64,000 nucleotides of DNA from Evansella sp. LMS18. Its GTDB lineage: Bacteria; Bacillota; Bacilli; Bacillales; Salisediminibacteriaceae. Below are positions 34,787 to 44,617 of this stretch, one piece after another. Within the stretch, counting starts at the first letter, position 1; each line of letters begins with the position of its first letter. Below the pieces are notes generated by a model that was given only the letters and a program-made list of their open reading frames with translations, ran no database searches and was not told the origin of the DNA. The position numbers were made by a program, and so were the translations under genes. Where the stretch lies: NCBI RefSeq assembly GCF_024362785.1, contig NZ_CP093301.1, positions 558,001-622,000 of the forward strand, read 5' to 3'.

Positions 34787-36502
34787 TTACTCGTCTTTAG
34801 GTATTGCTGAATCTTTAATTTTCTTCTTTTCTTCTTCAACTAATACACGGCGAAGGATTTTCCCTACCATCGTTTTCGGAAGCTCATTCCTGAACTCATA
34901 AATTCTCGGAATTTTATACGAGGCCAGGTGTTCACGTGAAAACTCCTCAAGGTCCTTCTCATCGATTTTTCGCCCTTCTTTTGGAACAATAAATGCTTTT
35001 ACCGTCTCCCCACGGTAAGGATCAGGAACTCCGATTACACAGACTTCCTGTACATCTTCATGTTCATAAAAGACTTCTTCGATTTCCCTCGGGTAAATAT
35101 TAAACCCGCCGGCAATAATCATGTCCTTCTTACGGTCCACGATATAGAAAAAGCCATCCTCATCCATATAGCCCATATCTCCTGAAAGGAACCAGTCATC
35201 TTTAAAGACAGCCTGTGTTTCCTCAGGGCGGTTCCAGTAGCCTTTCATCACTTGTGGTCCTTTAATCATAATCTCACCGATTTCATTAGGACCAGCCGGC
35301 TCCCCTGTTTCCGCAGAAAGAATTGCCACATCTGTATCCGGCCATGGGAGTCCGATACTTCCTGTTTTTCTGTGCTCCCAAAGCAGGTTAGCCACTGCTA
35401 CTGGCGATGTTTCCGTCAATCCATAACCTTCCACAAGCCGGCCGTTGGTAACTTCCTCAAATTTCGTCTGCACCTCAACTGGAAGCGGGGCTGATCCGCT
35501 CATACAAGCCTTAATGGAGGAGAGGTCGTGATTTTTAATATTCGGGTGGTTGAGAAGGCCGATATACATAGTAGGCGCGCCAGGGTATAATGTTGCTTTA
35601 TGTTTCTCGATAGCTTTTAAAATATCTTTAGGCTCAAACTTCGGCATAATAATCATTTTAAAGCCCATCCTGATAGACAGGTTCATTACTGTAGTCATCC
35701 CGTACACATGGAAAAAGGGAAGTGCTGCAAGAATTACTTCTTCACCTGGTTTCAATTTATACATCCACTGTTCACACTGCTGTGTGTTAACGACCAGGTT
35801 ATAATGGGTAAGCATAACCCCTTTTGCCGGACCTGTTGTTCCTCCTGTGTATTGCAGGAGTGCGAGATCTTCTTTTGGATCAATTTCATGCTTGAGAGCA
35901 ATTTCCTCCGCCTTGCCCTTCTGAAGCAATTCAACAAAAGAATGAAGCTTTGCTCCGTACTGAAGATTTACCGAAATTCCTGTATTTTTCTTCTGGATAA
36001 AAGGATAGATCAGATTTTTAGGGAAAGGTAAAAAGTCTTTAATACCTGTTACGATGATGTGCTCAAGCGGTGTTTTTTCCTTAACTTTAGCCACCCGTGG
36101 ATAAACCAGGTCAAGACAGATCATTACTTTCGCCCCGGAATCATTCATCTGATGTTCAATTTCCCTTTCGACATACAAGGGATTCGTCTGCACTACAATA
36201 GCGCCGGCAAACAGGGCTGCGTAATAGGACACTACGGACTGGGGTGAGTTTGCAAGCATAATCGCTACTCTGTCCCCTTCTTCTATCCCGAGTGAACGAA
36301 GCTGATTAGCAAGCTTTAAAGAAGCTTCGTATACTTCACTATAAGTCATTTCTTTCCCCATGAAATTTAGCGCGGATTTATCCGGAAATCTTTCCGCCGC
36401 CCTCTTCAGGTAATATTGCAGTGTTTCTGTTTCATACTCCACAGACTTCGGAATTTCCTCGGGATAATGTTTGAACCACGGTTTCGCTGTTACTGTTTCC
36501 AT
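34787..36502 (-). CDS. long-chain fatty acid-CoA ligase (paralogue 2)
   Basis: A second acyl-CoA ligase, 571 residues, clearly more than half identical by eye to paralogue 1 along the whole length. The motifs are YTGGTTGPAKGVMLTH, GYGLTETSP, DRKKDMIIAGGFNIYPREIE and LPKTMVGKILRRVL. The site GGAGGAG lies before the ATG. It has its own terminator. It looks like a tandem duplication of lcfA in which both copies stay intact; different chain-length preference is possible but not shown. Confidence 0.93.
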   Translation of the reverse strand: METVTAKPWFKHYPEEIPKSVEYETETLQYYLKRAAERFPDKSALNFMGKEMTYSEVYEASLKLANQLRSLGIEEGDRVAIMLANSPQSVVSYYAALFAGAIVVQTNPLYVEREIEHQMNDSGAKVMICLDLVYPRVAKVKEKTPLEHIIVTGIKDFLPFPKNLIYPFIQKKNTGISVNLQYGAKLHSFVELLQKGKAEEIALKHEIDPKEDLALLQYTGGTTGPAKGVMLTHYNLVVNTQQCEQWMYKLKPGEEVILAALPFFHVYGMTTVMNLSIRMGFKMIIMPKFEPKDILKAIEKHKATLYPGAPTMYIGLLNHPNIKNHDLSSIKACMSGSAPLPVEVQTKFEEVTNGRLVEGYGLTETSPVAVANLLWEHRKTGSIGLPWPDTDVAILSAETGEPAGPNEIGEIMIKGPQVMKGYWNRPEETQAVFKDDWFLSGDMGYMDEDGFFYIVDRKKDMIIAGGFNIYPREIEEVFYEHEDVQEVCVIGVPDPYRGETVKAFIVPKEGRKIDEKDLEEFSREHLASYKIPRIYEFRNELPKTMVGKILRRVLVEEEKKKIKDSAIPKDE

Positions 36503-36757
36503 ACTTTCTCCTCCCTTTTAAAATGATCTCTCCTTTTTAAAAGATTCTTCGATGAAAAGTGTACCCAGTCATGAACGCTTGTTCAGAATGAGTGCCCTTT
36601 GCATCGATAGGCATTCCCCTCTCTATATTCTATTGTATTGAAAACGCATACAAAATAAAAGTAATTTGTTTTAATTTTTAGAATTTTTTACTATAATCTC
36701 AGTTATTTTTTCTCTTGTTTTCCCATCCTTAGTCCCGGAAACATAATCGTGTGGTGT

Positions 36758-36983
36758 GGGTAACTCGCTGAACGTGGGTAAAATCATTGATTGTTTGGGT
36801 GATGTGACTGCTAATGTGGGTAAAGCCGTCTTTACTTTGGGCAAGTTTCTGCTTCGAGATTGGGACAACTGATTTCGAGAATGGAAACCTCCTTTTCGAG
36901 AATGAAATCGCTGTTTTCGAGAATAAGATGCTGCTTCGAGATTGGGACAACTGATTTCGAGAACGGAAACTTCCTTTTCGAGA
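36758..36983. repeat. two adjoining motif arrays with a 21-bp period
   Basis: GGG of GTGGGTAAA recurs at 36758, 36776, 36797, 36818 and 36839. Then TTCGAG recurs at 36853, 36874, 36895, 36916, 36935, 36956 and 36977. Spacing is 21 bp in most steps (18-21). Between cores the sequence is mostly free, except for a 40-bp stretch present twice (TTCGAGATTGGGACAACTGA and the next bases). Confidence 0.75.
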
Positions 36984-37121
36984 ATAAGAACAGCTCCATA
37001 TAAAGAAAAACCGCCGATTGGCGAGCCTTAAAGGTGAAGACAGTGGCGTAGTTTGCACTTATACTGTAGCCCTGAAAATCTCCATTACGCCGAATTCTCA
37101 TCTTGGTTAAATACCTCGTAG

Positions 37122-37200
37122 CTGTCTCTTCCTCTTCCAGCAGCACTTCGAGACGTAGCCGTCGAGACAACTCGAAGACTATTCGTGAGGTAAACGCTCG
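37122..37200 (-). repeat. family S module, solo copy 3
   Basis: The minus strand reads GCGAGCGTTTAC, core TTCGAGTTGTCTCGACGGC and end GAGGAAGAGACA. No L element surrounds it. It lies in the gap between lcfA paralogue 2 and the DUF350 region. Confidence 0.75.
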
Positions 37201-37283
37201 CCGTTGGAACTGGAAAATTATCTTGGAAATCTATAAAATATAAAACCCCCCGGAATATTTAACCAGGGGATAATTCATATTAT

Positions 37284-37364
37284 TTAAGCAAAAAACCAAT
37301 ATAACAGCCCGCCAATAATAAACACAGCACAAAAAACTATAAGAACTTTAGCCAGAGTTTCCAT
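37284..37364 (-). CDS. 26-residue single-pass membrane microprotein
   Basis: The frame METLAKVLIVFCAVFIIGGL ends in LYWFFA and is almost wholly one membrane helix. AGGTGA lies 8 bp upstream of the ATG. The gene sits 80 bp downstream of a membrane-protein gene (DUF350) on the same strand and may be cotranscribed. I do not recognise a family; expression is not proven. Confidence 0.5.
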   Translation of the reverse strand: METLAKVLIVFCAVFIIGGLLYWFFA

Positions 37365-37445
37365 ACATCGTATCACCTTTTAATCATTTTTATATGCAGG
37401 CAGACACCTTTAGCTAAACACTGCCGCATGATGAATTACACATCG

Positions 37446-37853
37446 TTAAATTATGCTTGCACCGATAATATAAGAAAGAGAAACGGATAGTATAAACGAA
37501 ATTAAACCAACCGCCCGATTGTCCTTGCTTAGTTCTTCATCCACTTTAAAACCAGGAGTTAAAAACTCAAAGATAAAATAAACAAAGATTAGCAGAACAA
37601 AGCCATAGATTCCCCAGCCGAGCATACTTATTACAGAATGGTTTTCCAGAATAGAAAAACGGAAAATATTCGCCACCCCAAAAATCTTACCCCCGGTAGC
37701 AAGTGCTACTGCCAGGTTTCCTTTTTTTATTTCTGTCCAGGTACTGTATTTAGTGACGAGTTCGAAAACGGCCAGAGACACTACAATAGCAACTACCACT
37801 ATACTGTATAGCCCTGCCGTATAAATATACTCGTGCTGGAAAAAGCCATCCAT
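37446..37853 (-). CDS. DUF350 membrane protein (YshE-like)
   Basis: A 135-residue protein with four predicted membrane helices. The pattern (EIKKGNLAVALATGGKIFGVANI after helix 1) is that of the DUF350 family. Function is unknown. It lies 12 bp downstream of mutS2, as yshE does in B. subtilis. Confidence 0.85.
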   Translation of the reverse strand: MDGFFQHEYIYTAGLYSIVVVAIVVSLAVFELVTKYSTWTEIKKGNLAVALATGGKIFGVANIFRFSILENHSVISMLGWGIYGFVLLIFVYFIFEFLTPGFKVDEELSKDNRAVGLISFILSVSLSYIIGASII

Positions 37854-37865
37854 CAGCTTGTCCTC

Positions 37866-40229
37866 CTATTTTAAAGAAACTACTGTAACTCCTGATCCGC
37901 CCTCATTCATACCGCCCATCCTCACACCTTTTACGTTCCTGTGAGTCTTCAACAATTCCTGAACACCTTTTCTCAAAGCCCCGGTGCCTTTCCCATGGAT
38001 AATGGAGACTTGATTATATCCTGCAAGGACAGCGTCATCTAGATATTTTTCCACTTCCAGCATGGCATTTTCAAAGCGTTCGCCACGAAGATCCAGCTCT
38101 GTTTTAACGTGGGAATCTTTTCCACGGACAGTAGAAAGAGGACTTTTTTCCACTTGCTTCGGACGGTCAATATAAAGAAGGTCGCCGGATTTCACCTTCA
38201 TCTTCATCATCCCAAGCTGCACAAAATATTCTTTATCGTTTACTTGTTCCACTATATGGCCTTTTTGATTAAAACTGATGACTTTCACTTCATCTCCAGG
38301 CAGCAGCTTCTGCTTTTTAATATTGGATTTTTCCGTTTGTTTATCTTTACGTTTATCCACCAGCTCAGGTTCCGCCTGTTCAAGGCGCTTTCTTGCATCA
38401 ATGAGCTCATGATCCTTTATATTTGGGTTGTTTTTCTGGACTTCTCTTAGTTCAGCGATAATTTTCTCAGCTTCTTTTCTCGCTTTGCTGAGGGCGGCCG
38501 CTGCTTTATCTTCCGCCTCTTTCAAAATCTTTTCTTTTTCATTTTCAAGGGTGCTGAATTCACTCTCCAGTTCCCTGTGCAGGCGCTGGGCTTCCTGACG
38601 CAGCTCTTCAGCTGCATCCATCTCCCTTTCCGCCTGTTTTCTGCTGTCTTCCAGAGATGCAATCATATTTTCAATTTTATTCGTATCAGCGCCGATCTGG
38701 CTTTTCGCATCGTTGATAATCGATTCATCCAGGCCTAATCTGCTGCTGATGGCGAAAGCATTACTGCGCCCTGGCACCCCTATTAATAACCGGTAGGTGG
38801 GTCTTAATGTCTCTACATCGAATTCCACACTAGCATTCATTACATCATCTCTGTTGTATGCATAGCCTTTCAGTTCGCTGTAGTGAGTCGTGGCAATGAC
38901 TTTAGCTCCTGCGTTATAAACATAGTCCAGAATGGCTATCGCGAGAGCCGCCCCTTCCGTAGGGTCAGTCCCTGCGCCAAGTTCATCGAACAGCACAAGG
39001 GACTGGTGGTCAACCTTGTCCAGTATATCAACTATATTAGTCATATGGGAGGAGAATGTACTTAGCGATTGCTCGATAGACTGTTCATCACCAATATCGG
39101 CGAAAATATTCTGGAAGACAGCAGCATGGGATCCTTCCTCACAAGGTATCTGCAGGCCGGACTGTACCATAAGCGTAAGCAGACCAACCGTCTTCAAAGT
39201 TACTGTTTTTCCTCCTGTATTCGGCCCGGTAATCACAAGGGAAGAATACTCTCTGCCAATCTCAATATCGATAGGCACTACCTCGTCCTCATTAATCAGC
39301 GGATGTCTCGCTTTAGCCATTTCTATAAAGCCTTCTTCGTTAAGCTTCGGCTGTGTCCCTTTGAGTTCTCCGCTGTACAAGGCTTTTGCAAAAATAAAAT
39401 CGGCCTCTGCCATCACTTCAACCACGGTTAAAAGTTCATCTGCATCTTCCACAGTCCGGGCAGATAACTCCTGAAGGATTCTGTTGATTTCCTGTTTTTC
39501 TTTCATCCTTGCTTCCCGAAGCTGGTTGTTAATCTGAACGACAGAGCCTGGCTCGATAAATAATGTTGCTCCTGACGCTGACTGGTCATGGACCATTCCG
39601 CCAAAATGCCCTCTGTATTCCTGCTTTACCGGGATAACATACCGGTCATTCCTTATCGTGATAATAGCATCTGAAAGCATTTTCCTTCCGCTTGAAGATC
39701 TGGTAATGCTCTCGAGTTTAGATCTAATCCCTGATTCATGGGAACGAATCTGCTGGCGGACAGAACGGAGAGCAGGGCTTGCTGAATCAAGGACATCACC
39801 GTTTTCATCAATCGCCTGTTTAATCTCTCTCTCCAGATCTGTGAGAGGGACCATTCTTCCAGCAAGTTCAGGGAGAATAGTAAGTTCAACCTCGTCTTCC
39901 ACCATTCCTTCTATGAAGCTTTTAAACCGGCGGCTCCCGTAAATAGTGGATGAAATATCAAGCAGCTCCATCTCATTCAGCATGCCGCCAATCGCTGCAC
40001 GTTTAACTGCTGCGCGAATATCCCTGATCCCTCCAAGGGGAGCCTGTCCCTTCAGCCTTATAACTTTAGCGCCCTCAAAGGTACTGTCCTGATTCCTTTG
40101 AATTTCATTTATGTCGAAAGAAGGAGTAAGCTCTTCCACACGCTGTTTACCTAAAGAACTGCTGGCATGCTTTATCAGCTGCTCCTTCATCTTGTCATAC
40201 TCTAATATGCGACTAACCCTGTCTGACAC
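37866..40229 (-). CDS. mutS2: MutS2 (Smr-domain DNA/ribosome-associated ATPase)
   Basis: MutS2 suppresses recombination and, in Firmicutes, helps split collided ribosomes. The GTG start at 40229 (GGAGGTGG 5 bp upstream) gives 787 residues, the usual length; a longer frame overlaps polX. The ATPase motifs are [13 protein letters not shown] and [13 protein letters not shown], a long coiled coil spans about 510-630, and a C-terminal Smr domain contains [11 protein letters not shown] and [11 protein letters not shown]. Cotranscribed with polX upstream. Confidence 0.96.
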   Translation of the reverse strand: MSDRVSRILEYDKMKEQLIKHASSSLGKQRVEELTPSFDINEIQRNQDSTFEGAKVIRLKGQAPLGGIRDIRAAVKRAAIGGMLNEMELLDISSTIYGSRRFKSFIEGMVEDEVELTILPELAGRMVPLTDLEREIKQAIDENGDVLDSASPALRSVRQQIRSHESGIRSKLESITRSSSGRKMLSDAIITIRNDRYVIPVKQEYRGHFGGMVHDQSASGATLFIEPGSVVQINNQLREARMKEKQEINRILQELSARTVEDADELLTVVEVMAEADFIFAKALYSGELKGTQPKLNEEGFIEMAKARHPLINEDEVVPIDIEIGREYSSLVITGPNTGGKTVTLKTVGLLTLMVQSGLQIPCEEGSHAAVFQNIFADIGDEQSIEQSLSTFSSHMTNIVDILDKVDHQSLVLFDELGAGTDPTEGAALAIAILDYVYNAGAKVIATTHYSELKGYAYNRDDVMNASVEFDVETLRPTYRLLIGVPGRSNAFAISSRLGLDESIINDAKSQIGADTNKIENMIASLEDSRKQAEREMDAAEELRQEAQRLHRELESEFSTLENEKEKILKEAEDKAAAALSKARKEAEKIIAELREVQKNNPNIKDHELIDARKRLEQAEPELVDKRKDKQTEKSNIKKQKLLPGDEVKVISFNQKGHIVEQVNDKEYFVQLGMMKMKVKSGDLLYIDRPKQVEKSPLSTVRGKDSHVKTELDLRGERFENAMLEVEKYLDDAVLAGYNQVSIIHGKGTGALRKGVQELLKTHRNVKGVRMGGMNEGGSGVTVVSLK

Positions 40230-40249
40230 AAGGGCCACCTCCATGTAAT

Positions 40250-41974
40250 TTACCTGTTCCTGTTTAGGTACTTTGTAACTTCTTCTGCTGACCACGTATT
40301 GACAACTGTCTCTTTCTTAAGCCAGCCTCTTCTCGCTGTCTTGACACCCACAAGCATGTGATCCAGCATTTCCCAACGGTGGGCATCTGTATTCACAGCT
40401 ATTTTCGCCCCTGCTTCCTGGGCTTTCCGTACCCATTCTGCAGAAAGATCAAGACGGTTCGGATTTGCATTTAACTCCAGAATCGTTCCTGTTTCCACGG
40501 CCATTTCTATCAATTTTTCGAAATCGACAGGATAGCCATCCCGTCTGCCGATAACTCTTCCGGTAGGGTGCGCAATCATATTGACATGCGGGTTTTCCAT
40601 TGCCGTCTTCAGCCGCTTCATAATAGTTTCTTCATCCTGGCTGAAGGCTGAGTGGATCGACGCGATGACGAAATCCACGTTTTCAAGTACGTCATCTTCA
40701 AAGTCGAGGGATCCGTCCGGAAGTATATCCATTTCTGTTCCTGTAAAAATAGTAAAATCCTTATACTTCTCATTTAATGTACGTACTTCCTCATGCTGGC
40801 GTTTCAGCCTCTCCACAGTTAACCCGTTTGCAACACGGAGAAACTTTGAATGGTCCGTTATTGCCATGAAGCTGTATCCCCGCTCACGGCATGCCTCCAC
40901 CATCTCTTCAAGGGAATGAGCCCCATCGCTCCAGGTGGTGTGCATATGGAGATCCCCTTTTACATCATCATACCTTATCAGAGGATACTCATTTTTGTAT
41001 ACTTCCAGTTCCTTTTTGCCTTCTCTCACTTCCGGAGGAATATAGGAAAAACCGAAGTGGGCGAAAAATTCTTCTTCGGATTCAAATGTTTTTATTTCGC
41101 CTGTTTCTTCATTTTCAATACCATACTCACTAATTTTTTCCCCGTTTTCCTTCGCAAGCTGCCTCATCATGACATTATGGTCTTTAGACCCGGTAAAGTG
41201 ATGAAGAGTCGAAGCAAAAGCCTCGTCTTTAATCATTCTGAAATCCACAGGGACGATTAAATCTCCGAACTCGAGCTCAAGGCTTATCTTCGTTTCGCCA
41301 TGGGCAACGATTTCTGTAATATTTTTCAAAGAAACTATTTGATCCCCTACTTTAACAGGGTCGTCAGTGGAAATAATAAAATCCAGGTCCTTGATCGTTT
41401 CCCGGCCTCTTCTGTAGCTTCCGGCCAGTTCAAAACGATTTACACCTTCCATTTCCTCCAGCTGCTCTTTTATTAATTCCGCTGCAGGCATCACTTCCGC
41501 AATCGTAAGCCTTTCAGGGCGCTTCCCGAAGTCTTTAAGCGCATCAAGAATTTTCTCTTCCGTTTTCTCCCCAAACCCTGGAAGCTTCTGAACTTTCTTG
41601 TCTTCACAGGCCTTTCTGAGAGAATCCACGTCAATGACGTTCAGCTCCTGATAAAGCTTACCAATTTTTTTACCGCCCAGTCCAGGAAGCTTCAGCAGGG
41701 GTATTAACCCTGACGGCAGTTCCTCTAAAAGTTCATTGAGGAGGGAGGATTCCCCCGTCTCCATCAGCTCTGTAATGACGGAGGCTGTCCCTTTGCCAAT
41801 CCCCTGAAGGCTCGCGGGGTCATTTATTTCCTCCATCGTCCGTTCGTCCCGCTCAAGTGCACCGGCTGCTTTTCGGTAGGCAGATACTTTAAAGGTATTC
41901 TCCCCTTTGATTTCCAAATACACGGCTATCGTTTCAAGAGTTTTTATTACATCTTTTTTGTTCACTTCTGACAT
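40250..41974 (-). CDS. polX: DNA polymerase/3'-5' exonuclease PolX
   Basis: A family X polymerase fused to a PHP exonuclease domain, acting in base excision repair. The 574 residues have N-terminal helix-hairpin-helix motifs ([24 protein letters not shown]), a polymerase palm with [15 protein letters not shown], and a C-terminal PHP domain starting [12 protein letters not shown] and including AHPTGRVIG. The ribosome-binding site is GGGGTG. Lies between cvpA and mutS2 as yshC does. Confidence 0.96.
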   Translation of the reverse strand: MSEVNKKDVIKTLETIAVYLEIKGENTFKVSAYRKAAGALERDERTMEEINDPASLQGIGKGTASVITELMETGESSLLNELLEELPSGLIPLLKLPGLGGKKIGKLYQELNVIDVDSLRKACEDKKVQKLPGFGEKTEEKILDALKDFGKRPERLTIAEVMPAAELIKEQLEEMEGVNRFELAGSYRRGRETIKDLDFIISTDDPVKVGDQIVSLKNITEIVAHGETKISLELEFGDLIVPVDFRMIKDEAFASTLHHFTGSKDHNVMMRQLAKENGEKISEYGIENEETGEIKTFESEEEFFAHFGFSYIPPEVREGKKELEVYKNEYPLIRYDDVKGDLHMHTTWSDGAHSLEEMVEACRERGYSFMAITDHSKFLRVANGLTVERLKRQHEEVRTLNEKYKDFTIFTGTEMDILPDGSLDFEDDVLENVDFVIASIHSAFSQDEETIMKRLKTAMENPHVNMIAHPTGRVIGRRDGYPVDFEKLIEMAVETGTILELNANPNRLDLSAEWVRKAQEAGAKIAVNTDAHRWEMLDHMLVGVKTARRGWLKKETVVNTWSAEEVTKYLNRNR

Positions 41975-42006
41975 GTTATCACCCCATAAGGTAATTTTGT
42001 ATAAAA

Positions 42007-42034
42007 ATAGCTTCCCGCTTTTAACGGAAAGCTA
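42007..42034 (-). terminator. terminator of zapA-cvpA
   Basis: Stem ATAGCTTCCCG / CGGAAAGCTAT with one mismatch, followed on the minus strand by TTTTTAT. Confidence 0.7.
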
Positions 42035-42079
42035 TCCTGGCTGGAACAGGCCCTTTCATTTGCCGGAGAGCAGTGAATA

Positions 42080-42610
42080 TCACTGCGTATCAAGCCACCA
42101 TTCTTTAATCTGGTTTGACAATAACGGAGTATAATCAAAAATCATCTGTGCAAATGAAGAACCTTGAAGAATCTCCTGTACAAGTGCAATCTGAATGAGC
42201 GCGGCTAAATGAAGGAACACCACGATTACTATCAATGCTTCGAGAAAACCCAGGATGCCGCCAAGCCAGCGGTTTATAATATTCAATATTGGCAGATGGG
42301 CAAGGAAATCAAACATCGAGCCAATGATCTGCATCAGTATTTTCACAGCAAAAAAGAGGATGGCGAATGCGATACCATTATAGTAAACATTCTCCAGACG
42401 GAATGCATCAACCAGCAGAGAAAAATCAGAGGAAAGCTGTGGAAATGGAATCCATAACCTTATGTAATGAGCTACATCCTGATAATATAAATAAGCAACT
42501 ATAAAAGCGGCCGCGAGACCAAGCAAATGGATGACCTGAAGGACTAATCCACGCCTGAATCCTACGAAAAAACTAATGATTAATACTAAAAACAATATAA
42601 AACTCAGCAT
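42080..42610 (-). CDS. CvpA family membrane protein (YshB-like)
   Basis: A 176-residue protein with four predicted membrane helices and the family N-terminus (IISFFVGFRRGLVLQVIHLLGL). The CvpA family is linked to colicin V production and purine genes in E. coli; the role in Bacillus is unclear. It follows zapA with only 2 bp between them. Confidence 0.88.
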   Translation of the reverse strand: MLSFILFLVLIISFFVGFRRGLVLQVIHLLGLAAAFIVAYLYYQDVAHYIRLWIPFPQLSSDFSLLVDAFRLENVYYNGIAFAILFFAVKILMQIIGSMFDFLAHLPILNIINRWLGGILGFLEALIVIVVFLHLAALIQIALVQEILQGSSFAQMIFDYTPLLSNQIKEWWLDTQ

Positions 42611-42612
42611 CT

Positions 42613-42867
42613 TTACGAATCCCCATCTTTCTGATCATTATCCAGTTTTTTTATCAGGCTTAAGTAATCATTCCCTATATTTACAGCTGTTAAAACAGCT
42701 AGCTGACTGGAATCTAAATAAGGGTTCTTCCCTTTTATTTCCCTCATTTTTTTATCAACTAACGAGGCTACCTGTTTGATATGGTCCGGATTTTCCGAGC
42801 CGACGATCTTGTATTGCTGCCCATAAATACTAACATTAGTTCGACGCTTTTCGTGTCCCTGTTCCAC
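42613..42867 (-). CDS. zapA: cell division protein ZapA
   Basis: An 84-residue FtsZ-bundling protein. The ZapA core VSIYGQQYKIVGSENPDHIK is followed by a helix with LAVLTAVNIGNDYL. The start is GTG with GGAGG 7 bp upstream; the ATG nearer the ribosome-binding site is in another frame. Located with cvpA and polX as yshA is in B. subtilis. Confidence 0.93.
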   Translation of the reverse strand: MEQGHEKRRTNVSIYGQQYKIVGSENPDHIKQVASLVDKKMREIKGKNPYLDSSQLAVLTAVNIGNDYLSLIKKLDNDQKDGDS

Positions 42868-43091
42868 TCATAAGCCTCCATTCGTCAATAGAAATCCTAG
42901 TTTATATCATAACATGTTGATATGTTGATGAAAATATAAAGTATTTATTACCCAAAAAAATGGTGACGTTAAACAAAAGGTTGACTATACTTAGGAAAGC
43001 TTAGGTATAAAGAAAAGAGGCAGTAAGGTTACCTGCAGGGGTAGAGAAGTGCCACAGGAAGCAAAACTTATCAGAAAGGAATGATGCGACA

Positions 43092-44042
43092 TTGAGTTAT
43101 GAAGTCATTCAGGTAAATAAAGGAACTCTTGAAAAAATAAAGTACCATTATATATCCTCTTTAAAAGAAAATCCGCCGCAGGGAGCTGTGTTCTCTGCCA
43201 AAACGAGCGGCTGTACGATTACAGCTTATAAATCCGGTAAAATTCTGTTCCAGGGAAAAGATGCCGCCGCAGAAGCAGGGAAATGGCAGAAGGACGCAGG
43301 CCCGTCTGCAAAAAAGACCGCCAAGCCATCTTCCAGGAAGCCGGTTGACAACCATTCATATCAGCCCCCGGCAAACCTCCCCTCCCTCGTTCTTCTTGGC
43401 AGTGATGAAACAGGGACAGGTGATTATTTCGGACCGATGACAGTTGTTTGTACTCATCTAAGTAAAGAGCAGCTGAAGACCGTGGAAAGCTGGGGCATTC
43501 GTGATTCAAAGATGATAAATGATACAACGATCCGGGAAATTGCCCCCAAGCTTTCGAAAGAATGTACATACAGCCTGCTTGTACTGCATAACGAAAAATA
43601 CAACGATCTTCAGAAAAAAGGGATGAATCAAGGACAGATGAAAGCACTCCTCCATCATCAGGCGATTACAAATGTGATGAAAAAATGTGCCGCTGAAGGT
43701 CTGGATTACGATGGGGTTTTAATTGATCAGTTCGTTCAGCCGGCACGGTATTTTGACTATTTAAAATCAAGAAACCAAACGTGGTCTTCTGAAAAGCCGC
43801 TTTATTTTGCAACAAAAGCCGAAAATCTGCATCCTGCTGTAGCTGCGGCCTCCGTTCTTGCCCGTTATTCCTTTCTGAAGCAAATGGCTGAACTGGAGAA
43901 GAAAATCGGGCTTCCATTACCAAAGGGCGCTGGCCCGGCAGTTGACGCAGCTGCCCGAAGAATACTTAAAGAAAAAGGAAAAGACACTCTTTACAGCTGC
44001 ACAAAATGGCACTTCGCAAACACAGGTAAAGCGTTTAGATAA
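43092..44042 (+). CDS. rnhC: ribonuclease HIII
   Basis: Removes RNA from RNA-DNA hybrids. The 316 residues have an N-terminal TBP-like substrate-binding domain and the RNase HII/HIII active site GSDETGTGDYFGPM (Asp-Glu), with later acidic residues in GVLIDQF. The start codon is TTG with AAAGGA upstream. It is divergent from zapA, as in B. subtilis, and is followed by its own terminator. Confidence 0.95.
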   Translation: MSYEVIQVNKGTLEKIKYHYISSLKENPPQGAVFSAKTSGCTITAYKSGKILFQGKDAAAEAGKWQKDAGPSAKKTAKPSSRKPVDNHSYQPPANLPSLVLLGSDETGTGDYFGPMTVVCTHLSKEQLKTVESWGIRDSKMINDTTIREIAPKLSKECTYSLLVLHNEKYNDLQKKGMNQGQMKALLHHQAITNVMKKCAAEGLDYDGVLIDQFVQPARYFDYLKSRNQTWSSEKPLYFATKAENLHPAVAAASVLARYSFLKQMAELEKKIGLPLPKGAGPAVDAAARRILKEKGKDTLYSCTKWHFANTGKAFR

Positions 44043-44052
44043 TATTGTCTCA

Positions 44053-44080
44053 AACCTCGCCAGAGTGATTGGCGAGGTTC
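44053..44080 (+). terminator. terminator of rnhC
   Basis: Stem AACCTCGCC / GGCGAGGTT with an 8-nt loop; the T run is short. Confidence 0.75.
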
Positions 44081-44139
44081 TTCATTAGGAGTTTAATATA
44101 TAGAAGATGTCTTGCCTTCAATGGGTAATCAGCGAAAGA

Positions 44140-44335
44140 AAAATAAACGGAGATTCTCCGTTTATTTCCAGATTGGAGCTCATTTTAGTGGATATAAGGG
44201 GAGGTTCTCCGGTTACGAGAAGAAAAATCAACTATTTTTGAACTTTTCCAGTTAATAGTCGGAATCTCTCCGTGTATTCCAGTGTTATTTAATAATAATT
44301 ACGAATGAAGAGAAATTTTTCCGCCTATTTATGTT
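44140..44335. repeat. CGGAGA-type motif array, locus 2
   Basis: Four units near 44145, 44190, 44253 and 44305. The first is a near-perfect palindrome (AATAAACGGAGATTCTCCGTTTATT); others read ATAAGGGGAGGTTCTCCGG, TAGTCGGAATCTCTCCGTG and AAGAGAAATTTTTCCGCC. Same family as 23720-23912, 20 kb away. Confidence 0.6.
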
Positions 44336-44360
44336 ATCGGCTGCTTAACCTGAATCGAAG

Positions 44361-44423
44361 GCTGAAGCGTTGCCCGGGGAACGCGTCCGCCGAGAGCGAT
44401 TCGAGCGAACTAATTACATTTAC
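44361..44423 (-). repeat. degenerate terminal fragment of family L (copy D)
   Basis: GCTGAAGCGTTGCCCG and GAACGCGTCCGCC...GATTCGAGCGAAC line up with the end of copy C (GTTGAAGCCGTGCCCG, GAACGCGTCCGTC...CAATCGAACAA), followed by ATTACATTTAC. Only about 60 bp are recognisable. Confidence 0.5.
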
Positions 44424-44448
44424 TTCAATTAATTGGTTATAAAGAGAG

Positions 44449-44485
44449 AGGGTGTCACCAAAAGCTAGGCTTTTGGTGACACCCT
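44449..44485. other. perfect 17-bp hairpin
   Basis: AGGGTGTCACCAAAAGC pairs exactly with GCTTTTGGTGACACCCT across a 3-nt loop. A T-rich stretch follows 12 bp later on the plus strand. It may be a terminator or a separate palindromic repeat; it lies 130 bp past the proA stop. Confidence 0.6.
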
Positions 44486-44617
44486 CAATTCTTATATTTT
44501 TTAATTAAGGGTGCACCCATAATGGTACCCACTAAAAAATGCAGAATGCCCTTCATTAATGCGTCAGGCTAACTAAGTTTGTTGTAATTTCCGTTCTGAC
44601 AATTTGCTGCTGCCTTG

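Noticed and set aside
36541-36600. FadR-like palindrome TGAACGCTTGTTCA upstream of lcfA paralogue 2.
   Set aside because: The arms are only TGAA/TTCA and the spacing does not fit the FadR consensus.
34601-36983. Possible CRISPR arrays in the periodic motif regions.
   Set aside because: Conserved cores are only 6-10 bp, the period is 20-21 bp, there are no unique 30-bp spacers between near-identical repeats and no cas genes nearby.
36671-37170. Minus-strand open frames whose translation shows a heptad pattern (for example SFSKRRFPFSKS).
   Set aside because: The heptad follows from the 21-bp DNA period. Several overlapping frames are open at once and none has a ribosome-binding site or a family resemblance.
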